Below are positions 5,977 to 11,523 of a stretch of 14,135 nt of DNA, piece by piece. Within the stretch, counting starts at the first letter, position 1, and each line of letters begins with the position of its first letter. Position numbers and translations under genes: made by a program. The notes beneath the pieces were generated by a model. It made no database searches. It was not told where the DNA came from and saw nothing but the letters and a program-made list of their open reading frames with translations. Source of the DNA: an uncultured Fimbriimonadales bacterium. Lineage in GTDB: Bacteria > Armatimonadota > Fimbriimonadia > Fimbriimonadales > GBS-DC. The stretch lies in the NCBI GenBank assembly GCA_937934465.1, contig CALGZO010000163.1, positions 1-14,135 of the forward strand, read 5' to 3'.

Positions 5977-7956
5977 CTACTGACTCACCGACAGGCTCAC
6001 TTGTATCTCTGGTTGTGCGCCGCCCTGCTGCACGGGCAGCGTCAATCGCTTCTCATACAGGTAGCACAGCCCTTCCTGACCCTCGCGGCAGTGGTAGACG
6101 AGTAGGTGGAGGTTCAGCGTCGCGCGTTCGGCGTTGAGTTGGATGGGCAGGCTCGCTTGTAGCGACTGCAGGGGCGCGACGAGTTCCGCCTTGCCTTGAA
6201 TTGTTGCGCCTTGCGCCTCGATGCGCAGCTGGGATTGCGCGTTCGGGTTCAGTTTATGTCCTTGCGGTAGGGCGATGCGCAGGGCAAGGTTCGGCGTGGG
6301 GGTGTTCACGGCGACAGCATCCAAAGTTTGGCTATCGATAGGGCGGTAGAGCGCGGGCGGTCGCGCCGTCTCCCAGCCGCGCAGTTGCAGCGTCTCCACG
6401 CGCTTAGTTTTCAGGTCGGCGACTCGGATGAGATGGTTATTGGTGTCGGCGATGTAGAGTTTGCCGTTGGCGTAGCTTATGCCGCCTGGCTCGTCGAAGG
6501 TGGGGTTCTCGCCGTCGCGTGCGCCTGCCGCGCCTGTGCCCAAGAAGGTCTCGATTTTGCGCGTGCGCGGGTCGAGGCGTTTGATTTTGTTGTTATAGGT
6601 ATCGGCGACATAGAGAACGCCGTCCACATAGACCACACCGAGCGGATGCTGCAGGCGCGCTTCGCGTCCGAACCCGTCGCGGTCGCCGAAATCGAACAGG
6701 TCGCCCCCGACTAAGGTTTCCAACGCGCCGTTGGGGTCAGTGTCGGCGGCGCGGATGCAGCTCACCTCGCTGTCGGCGAAGTAGAGTTTCTTGCCGTCGG
6801 TTGCGATACCAGACGGTTGTGCGAGCGCGCAGCGGTCGAGCGCGCCGTCGATGCACGCTTCACGCCCTGTGCCTGCGTGCGGCTCGGCTTGTAGCGTCTT
6901 GAGGTTCAGACGCCACAGTTGGTGCGAGCCTGCCATAGCGATATACAGTGTGTCGCCGATAAGCACGACATCCCAAGGCGAGTTGAGCGCGGTCTCGCGT
7001 CCCTTGCCCGCGCGGGGCGGGTAGGCGCGGCTCTGCTCGCCTGTGCCTGCCAGCGTCTCCACCACACGCTTGCGCAGGTCCGCCTTGCGTATCGCGTGGT
7101 TGTCGGTATCGGCGATGTAGAGCGCGTCGGCGTCGGGGTCATACGCCATGCCTTGCGGGTTATTGAAACGCGCCTGCTCGAACGCGCCGTCTTCCAGCCC
7201 CGCAGCGCCCGAGCCAATCACCATCTGTATCGCGCCGTCTTTGAGCGAGGCGACCAGCACTCGATGGTGGTTCGAGTCGGCGATAAAGAGCCGTTGAGTG
7301 CGCTCATCCGCCAACACCTTGCCTGGAAAGCGTAGCACGGTGCGCGCCTCTCGCTCGCGCTCCAGTTTGAAATTGAGCGCGCCGCGCTTCAACACGCCCT
7401 TCGCCTCCGCCGTCTGAATGGTCTGTGCAATCGCGCGGTCGAAAATCTCGTAGATACCTTCGCCTGAATGGTAGCCCACTATCTTGCCGTTGGGGTCTAT
7501 CAAGACCAGTGTGGGCCACGCGCGAACGGCATACTGTTGCCACACCACCATCTGGTTGTCGTTCACCACAGGATGCTCGATCTCGTAGCGCAGAATGGCT
7601 TGGCGAATATTCTCGGTCTCCTGCTCGGTGAGGAATTTGGCAGAGTGGACGCCGATGACGACGAGCGCGTCGGCGTATTTGCGCTCCAGCCGTTTCAGGT
7701 CGGGCAGGATATGCATACAGTTAATGCAGCAATAGGTCCAGAAGTCCAGCAGCACCACTTTGCCGCGCAGCTCGCGCAGGCTGAGGGGGCGTTCGGTATT
7801 GAGCCACTGCAGACCGTCGGGGAAGTCGGGGGCGTTGAGCGTGCCTTCCATCGTTTGACCCTCCTGTGGGATGCGTGGGTTGTTGCGCCAGAAAATCTGC
7901 CAGATTGCCAGCAACGCGAGGCTCAACAACGCTAACAGCACAACGCTGGTTTTCAT
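5977..7956 (-). CDS. Membrane-anchored thioredoxin-like/NHL-repeat protein (NHLRC2-like)
   Basis: A 659-residue protein. Residues 3-22 form a hydrophobic signal anchor, so the rest should be periplasmic. A thioredoxin/TlpA-like domain follows, with FWTYCCINC (72-80; redox pair Cys77-Cys80) and a cis-proline at AWP (146-148). The CCINC signature is typical of NHLRC2-type proteins. A beta-propeller follows with six visible NHL-type units, for example ALYIADTDNHAIRKADL, VLYVADTYNNKIKRLD and KLYIADTNNHLIRVADL. The C-terminal region of about 110 residues is beta-rich and contains YHCREGQEGLCY, whose cysteine pair recalls DsbD-N-like domains. The role is inferred as thiol-disulfide exchange or protein-protein docking in the envelope; no substrate is known. 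I start at the ATG at 7956, because upstream residues of the open frame overlap the porin gene and look non-coding. No Shine-Dalgarno is present and a -10-like box lies 9 nt upstream. Confidence 0.9.
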   Translation of the reverse strand: MKTSVVLLALLSLALLAIWQIFWRNNPRIPQEGQTMEGTLNAPDFPDGLQWLNTERPLSLRELRGKVVLLDFWTYCCINCMHILPDLKRLERKYADALVVIGVHSAKFLTEQETENIRQAILRYEIEHPVVNDNQMVVWQQYAVRAWPTLVLIDPNGKIVGYHSGEGIYEIFDRAIAQTIQTAEAKGVLKRGALNFKLEREREARTVLRFPGKVLADERTQRLFIADSNHHRVLVASLKDGAIQMVIGSGAAGLEDGAFEQARFNNPQGMAYDPDADALYIADTDNHAIRKADLRKRVVETLAGTGEQSRAYPPRAGKGRETALNSPWDVVLIGDTLYIAMAGSHQLWRLNLKTLQAEPHAGTGREACIDGALDRCALAQPSGIATDGKKLYFADSEVSCIRAADTDPNGALETLVGGDLFDFGDRDGFGREARLQHPLGVVYVDGVLYVADTYNNKIKRLDPRTRKIETFLGTGAAGARDGENPTFDEPGGISYANGKLYIADTNNHLIRVADLKTKRVETLQLRGWETARPPALYRPIDSQTLDAVAVNTPTPNLALRIALPQGHKLNPNAQSQLRIEAQGATIQGKAELVAPLQSLQASLPIQLNAERATLNLHLLVYHCREGQEGLCYLYEKRLTLPVQQGGAQPEIQVSLSVSQ

Positions 7957-7965
7957 AGTAGGGTG

Positions 7966-7971
7966 ATTGTA
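7966..7971 (-). promoter_or_regulatory. -10 box of the thioredoxin/NHL gene, probably leaderless
   Basis: TACAAT within GGGTACAAT on the minus strand ends nine bases before the ATG at 7956. Transcription from this box would start about two to four bases before the ATG, and there is no purine-rich ribosome-binding site. No clear -35 is visible, since the upstream bases are the U-tract and stem of the porin terminator. The same nonamer occurs upstream of the DUF1015 gene. Confidence 0.45.
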
Positions 7972-7974
7972 CCC

Positions 7975-8006
7975 AAAAAGCGAACGCCCCCTGATTACAG
8001 GGGGCG
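7975..8006 (-). terminator. Rho-independent terminator of the SLH porin gene
   Basis: CGCCCCCTG (7985-7993) and CAGGGGGCG (7998-8006) form a perfect 9-bp stem with a 4-nt loop. On the minus strand the stem is followed by TTCGC and then TTTTT (7979-7975). It lies about 50 nt after the porin stop codon, in the right orientation. Confidence 0.8.
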
Positions 8007-8015
8007 AGAAGTTGC

Positions 8016-8037
8016 TGGGCAGGCGTACGCCTGCCCA
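8016..8037. repeat. Perfect 22-nt palindrome in the porin 3' UTR
   Basis: TGGGCAGGCGT is followed immediately by its exact reverse complement. It lies between the porin stop codon and the intrinsic terminator, so the porin mRNA would end in two successive GC-rich hairpins. It could protect the 3' end of an abundant mRNA, be a dispersed palindrome, or be a dyad binding site; the sequence alone does not decide. Confidence 0.7.
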
Positions 8038-8056
8038 CTGGGTATTGTGGCGCGTG

Positions 8057-9949
8057 TTAGAACTTGACGCTGAGCGTGGTGGCTGCCACTGCGCCGCTAT
8101 TCTTGCGCGCATTCGGACCGCCGCTGAACTGTGCGACGCCTTTACCGTCGGTATCGAGAATCTGGTACAACACATTCAGCGCCGCGTTCTCGCCGAGGTT
8201 GTAGCCGACGCCGAGCGTGAAGTAGTTCCACACGGGCTTCGCGCCCGCGCCGAGCTTCCAATAGATGCCCTCGTAGTTGAGCGACACATTCCAGCGGTCG
8301 GACAGGCGATAATCCACGCCCGCGAGCAGCTGAATTAATTCATCGTTCTTGGTGTAGCCGCCTGCCACGCGCCCTGTACCCTCCAGGAACGCGCCCTGCA
8401 GGTTGACCTTCAGGTCTTGCGAGGCGTTGTAGTTCACGCCTGCATAGAAGCCACGCAGGTCGGACGGGTTATACAGGTAGCCCACGCGACCCCACGCGCC
8501 GGGCGCCGCGAAGTACGGGCGCACCTCCAGGTAGCCTGCGGTCACGCCGATATTGGGACCGAAGTTGTAGCCGAGGCTGGCGTTCAGCGCCCAGTTATCC
8601 TTGCTCAGCACGCGGTTCGTGTCGCGCAGGAAGTCGCTCTGGGCGTACTCCACGCCGATGTTGAAGCCGGCGAACTTCGCCTTCACATCCGCGCCAAACA
8701 CATCCACGCGGTCGATATTTCCAGCGACAGTCGTCGTCCTAAAGTTAAAGACCCGCGCTGTACCAATACCCGACGCGAAGTAGGTCGCGCCGATGGTAAG
8801 GTTCGTATCCTCGCCGCGAATGGCGTCGAACTCCAAGCGTGCGCCCGCCATCTGGTCCATAGCGCCGCTGGTGGTCGAGTTGTGGTTTGCGAAGTTGACC
8901 ACATTGAACACGCCGTTGTTCGATTGCTGGTTCACTTGCGCCGCCCAGAGGTTGAGGCGGAAGGTGTCGAAGTTGAACGCAAGCGCGCCGCCATCGACTC
9001 GGAACGCGCCGTCGTCATAGCGCGGGAAGTTCAGGTAGTAGTTGGGCTTGATACGCTGCAGGGTGAACGGCGTCAGCTTCGCAGGGTAGCGACCGACAGT
9101 CACATCGACTTTCGCGCCGAAGACATCGATGGGCGCCTTCACATAGGCTTCCCAGATAACAATATCCGTGTTGCCCACGGCAGGGGAACCGCTGAAGGTG
9201 GTCAGTGGGTTTTTGCCAGCGCCGCCTGCGTAGGGTAGGAAGTTGCCAAGGATAAAGGTCGCCGAGCCAGAGACCTCCTCGTTAATTTGACCGCTGAAGG
9301 TCAAGCCCAGCTCGTGAACCACATCAATTTCTTGCAGCAGCTTGCCTGCGCCGAGCCGGTTGCGGTTGAAGGTGTAGACATCCTTGCCGTCGATGCTGTG
9401 TGCGCCGTAGACGCCGAAGGTCAGGTCGCCGCTCATTTTGAACTTCTCTTCCTTGCCTTCGAGCGCTTCCACACGGGCGCGCAGCGACGCCATGTCGCGC
9501 TTGAGCGCGTCAACATCCACACCCAGCCCTGCCAGCTCTTGCTGGAAGGTCTGCGCCAGGCGTTGCAGGGTCTGCATCGCCTCGTTCAGGCGCTTCAGCT
9601 CCTCGATATCGCGCTTGAGCTGGTCGATCTGCTGCTGCAGTCCAGTGGTGTCGGTCTGACCACCTTGTTGCGGGCGTTGACCTTCCACCGATTGCAGGCG
9701 TCGATCCAGCGCACGCAGTCGCTCGTCGATGTTGCGGTAGGCGCGCGCAATCGCCTGCGCGAACTCTGCACGGGTCATGGTGCGGTTCGGGCGGAAAGTG
9801 CCATCGGGATAGCCCTCGATGATGCCCAGCTGCACCAACTGCTCAATCGACTGATACGCCCAGTGCCCAGGCGGGACATCCCGCATTTGGGCGAATGTCA
9901 AGCCCACAGTGAGGCTCAACCCCGTTACAGCAATGAGTAAACGCTTCAT
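8057..9949 (-). CDS. SLH-domain outer-membrane porin
   Basis: A 630-residue exported protein. The signal peptide MKRLLIAVTGLSLTVGLTFA is followed by a probable cleavage after Ala20. Residues 22-70 form one SLH domain (DVPPGHWAYQSIEQLVQLGI, GYPDGTFRPNRTMTRAEFAQ). Residues about 74-166 are a heptad-like coiled coil that would span the periplasm. Residues about 170-630 are an amphipathic beta-barrel with alternating pattern and aromatic girdles, ending in TTLSVKF, a C-terminal Phe recognised by BAM. By family (OprB-like SLH porins, Slp/Som type), the SLH domain binds pyruvylated or amine-modified cell-wall polymer and ties the outer membrane to the wall, while the barrel admits small solutes. 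The start at 9949 follows GGAGGAGG with an 8-nt gap; the ATG at 9967 overlaps that site and is unlikely. The gene is monocistronic, with its own promoter and terminator, consistent with a highly expressed major porin. Confidence 0.93.
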   Translation of the reverse strand: MKRLLIAVTGLSLTVGLTFAQMRDVPPGHWAYQSIEQLVQLGIIEGYPDGTFRPNRTMTRAEFAQAIARAYRNIDERLRALDRRLQSVEGQRPQQGGQTDTTGLQQQIDQLKRDIEELKRLNEAMQTLQRLAQTFQQELAGLGVDVDALKRDMASLRARVEALEGKEEKFKMSGDLTFGVYGAHSIDGKDVYTFNRNRLGAGKLLQEIDVVHELGLTFSGQINEEVSGSATFILGNFLPYAGGAGKNPLTTFSGSPAVGNTDIVIWEAYVKAPIDVFGAKVDVTVGRYPAKLTPFTLQRIKPNYYLNFPRYDDGAFRVDGGALAFNFDTFRLNLWAAQVNQQSNNGVFNVVNFANHNSTTSGAMDQMAGARLEFDAIRGEDTNLTIGATYFASGIGTARVFNFRTTTVAGNIDRVDVFGADVKAKFAGFNIGVEYAQSDFLRDTNRVLSKDNWALNASLGYNFGPNIGVTAGYLEVRPYFAAPGAWGRVGYLYNPSDLRGFYAGVNYNASQDLKVNLQGAFLEGTGRVAGGYTKNDELIQLLAGVDYRLSDRWNVSLNYEGIYWKLGAGAKPVWNYFTLGVGYNLGENAALNVLYQILDTDGKGVAQFSGGPNARKNSGAVAATTLSVKF

Positions 9950-10073
9950 AGAAGCATCCTCCTCCATGAGTTAGATTGGAAGGATGTTCTGAGGCTTAGG
10001 GGAAGAGCGCGTCAGCCGTTCCAAGGTTTCCTGAAGCGCATTCCCTTGCGCACTCCGAACTCCTTCGCCCCAT

Positions 10074-10103
10074 ATATTACCCTATGCCTGTAAAAAAAGT
10101 CAA
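10074..10103 (-). promoter_or_regulatory. Sigma-70-type promoter of the SLH porin gene
   Basis: On the minus strand TTGACT (10103-10098) and TAATAT (10079-10074) are separated by 18 nt, close to the vegetative consensus. A T-rich tract follows the -35 and GGG precedes the -10. The predicted start near 10067 leaves a 5' leader of about 115 nt before the ATG at 9949. No T-box, riboswitch or other known leader was recognised in it. Confidence 0.7.
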
Positions 10104-10109
10104 GGGGTT

Positions 10110-10268
10110 GGGAGGGTGTTTCGCCCAGTTGCTGAGACAGCCTCTGAGCTGGTAGAGATTCCTCGCCTGCGGCTCGGAATGACAGGCTTTTGGGGGTTAG
10201 CAGCTGCTGTTATGCTGGGTGCAGCGAGGCGTCTCACCTCCAGTGCCCAATTTTTCGAACACCCTCCC
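10110..10268. mobile_element. Possible MITE-like element with 11-nt terminal inverted repeats
   Basis: GGGAGGGTGTT (10110-10120) is the exact reverse complement of AACACCCTCCC (10258-10268). The similarity continues inward imperfectly, with TGAGACAGCCTC on the left against TGAGACGCCTC on the right arm read in reverse. The block has no open frame, so it would be non-autonomous. No target-site duplication is visible, and locus 1 of the repeat lacks these ends, so this may only be an outer stem of a structured repeat. Confidence 0.3.
10155..10235. repeat. REP/BIME-like inverted repeat pair, locus 2
   Basis: The unit at 10155-10188 (+ strand; GAGATTCCTCGCCTGC then GGCTCGGAATGACAGGCT) matches the right-hand unit of locus 1 at 32 of 34 positions. 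A diverged copy faces it at 10207-10235, read on the - strand: GAGACGCCTCGCTGC then ACCCAGCATAACAG. As at locus 1, GCTGAGACAG precedes the pair (10131-10140). Two intergenic loci with the same head-to-head arrangement suggest the pair, and not the single unit, is the mobile or functional form. Confidence 0.72.
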
Positions 10269-10345
10269 GCGCCGACGCTAACGCCACATACAACACTGTG
10301 GCTGTTATATCGCACACCCACCCGATTACCCTCGCGCGGCTGTGA

Positions 10346-11140
10346 TTATGACCGTAGCCCTTGCTCTTTGAGGAGGCTCTCTATCCACGCCTCGTCGTCC
10401 GCACGGAACGGCGGGGGCGGCGGAGGCTGCGTGTAGTCAATCACATCCCCATAACCCCCGTCCTCATAACAACGCTCCACCAACCCCTGCAAGTCCACAC
10501 CCACCTGACCCTCCACCAACGGCACTGGAAACACAGGCAGACGCTCACGCACCGTGCGCGGATACAACCAATAATGCTCAGGGTCGTCCGCGCAACTGAT
10601 ACTCACCATATAATGCCAGCCAACCCCCACCTGCTCGCGCACACGGCTCCACGGCGCCGCCAGCGTGTATTCCCCCTCGCGCAACAGGTCAATCTCCACC
10701 AGATGCACTGCGCTTTTGAGGATTTCGGCTTGCTTGCGCAGATAGAGCGCGCGTCCCTGCGTGTTGGGTTCCTTGTTGGTGGGGCTAAGCACCTCGATTA
10801 CGGTGACGAGGCGCATCTGTTGCGTGGTGTCGTAGATGTGGACGGCGCCTTCGGTGTGTGGGCGGGCGTCGGCTTGGAGCAGGAGTGGGGGGTCGTAGGT
10901 GTTGGGGCGTGTGGCGACGCTGACGCTGGGAGAGTGGGGTGCTTGTAGCAGGGCGACATCGAGCACGATGGCGCGTTGGCTCTCCTCGATGTAGACGCGC
11001 TCCTCGATGTTGACAAAGTAGCGCGGACGCAACTGACGCTGTAGGTCGTTGCGCAGATAGGTAATCAGGGTGTGATGCACGCCACTCCAAAAGCGTCGCT
11101 GCTCCAGATATGGGTTCATGCCTGGAAACGGGTTGGTCAT
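10346..11140 (-). CDS. DUF4058 family protein
   Basis: A 264-residue soluble protein of the DUF4058 family, recognised by the start NPFPGMNPYLE (3-13), the RYFVNIEERVYI strand, and the core VTVIEVLSPTNK with EGRALYLRK-like residues (here QGRALYLRKQAEIL) followed by VHLVEIDLLREGE. The E-x-L-S-P-x-N-K and V-E-I-D-L elements recall the active-site layout of PD-(D/E)XK nuclease-like folds, but no activity is established and I do not assign one. The family is often multicopy in cyanobacteria and Armatimonadota-like genomes. The C-terminus is proline-rich, followed by a short helix. The ATG at 11140 is chosen by family similarity; the upstream TTG at 11161 is within the promoter region. It appears to be a single-gene unit. 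Confidence 0.9.
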   Translation of the reverse strand: MTNPFPGMNPYLEQRRFWSGVHHTLITYLRNDLQRQLRPRYFVNIEERVYIEESQRAIVLDVALLQAPHSPSVSVATRPNTYDPPLLLQADARPHTEGAVHIYDTTQQMRLVTVIEVLSPTNKEPNTQGRALYLRKQAEILKSAVHLVEIDLLREGEYTLAAPWSRVREQVGVGWHYMVSISCADDPEHYWLYPRTVRERLPVFPVPLVEGQVGVDLQGLVERCYEDGGYGDVIDYTQPPPPPPFRADDEAWIESLLKEQGLRS

Positions 11141-11161
11141 TGCGTTCGCGCCTCTAGGCAA

Positions 11162-11167
11162 ATTATA
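11162..11167 (-). promoter_or_regulatory. -10 box for the DUF4058 gene
   Basis: A perfect TATAAT on the minus strand, preceded by CGG, lies 21 nt before the ATG at 11140. This would give a leader of roughly 14 nt. A -35 is not convincing: the best candidate is TTCACA at a 19-nt spacing. An AGAGG within the leader may serve as a ribosome-binding site. Confidence 0.5.
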
Positions 11168-11187
11168 CCGTTTCTTGGGGACTGTTT

Positions 11188-11509
11188 GTGAAAACCAGTG
11201 TTAGGACCGAGGAAGCGCCGCGCCTCATTTACAACGGCATGACCTACTACTTCGGCTGCCTAAACTGTCTTGCCGAGTTCGCGCTGAACCCTGAGCCGTA
11301 CATGAAGCCGTCGAAACCGCCTCAGACCGCGGCGAAGTGTGGCTGCGCAGCGGAGGACGATGGGAAGGCGACCTGTTGCTGCCCGCCGAAGCGACATCTG
11401 GAAACTTCCGCAACCCCCTGCCGTGCCAGAGATGCCTACCGCCGACACGAAGGTCGTGTGTCCCGTGGCTGGCGAGGAGGTGGATATCGCCAACGCCGTG
11501 CTATCCTAA
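11188..11509 (+). pseudogene. YHS-domain gene remnant, frameshifted and cut at both ends
   Basis: From the GTG at 11188, frame 1 encodes RLIYNGMTYYFGCLNCLAEF and then ALNPEPYMK, which is the C-terminal half of a YHS domain (a small metal-binding module in heavy-metal and copper proteins), followed by a Cys-rich linker (CGCAAEDDGKATCCCPP). The usual first half with a CPVCG motif is absent upstream. After about 11385 the frame-1 product becomes unconvincing, while frame 2 reads DIWKLPQPPAVPEMPTADTK and then VVCPVAGEEVDIANAVLS before a stop at 11507. That is the first half of a second YHS domain. A single frameshift would join the two. The coding similarity stops 15 nt before the methyltransferase stop codon. 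Most likely a two-domain gene truncated on both sides; alternatives are a small intact Cys-rich protein (frame 1 to 11535) or a sequencing indel. Confidence 0.5.
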
Positions 11510-11523
11510 CGACTGCTGCTGGT

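Larger units (their letters stand above)
9950..10345. other. Intergenic region upstream of the SLH porin gene
   Basis: This 396-nt gene-free stretch holds the porin leader (9950 to about 10067), the porin promoter (10074-10103) and a 159-nt block (10110-10268) bounded by 11-nt inverted repeats and containing the second repeat pair. A weak hairpin (GCCACA at 10283-10288 with TGTGGC at 10297-10302) lies after the DUF4058 stop without a U-tract. Open frames here are short and look non-coding. Confidence 0.6.

Noticed and set aside
7957..8175. N-terminal extension of the thioredoxin/NHL frame upstream of 7956
   Set aside because: It crosses the porin terminator and the end of the porin gene, and the residues are low-complexity antisense; the hydrophobic anchor starts right at the ATG at 7956.
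10283..10302. GCCACA/TGTGGC hairpin after the DUF4058 gene as a terminator
   Set aside because: The stem is only 6 bp with an 8-nt loop, and no U-tract follows on the minus strand.
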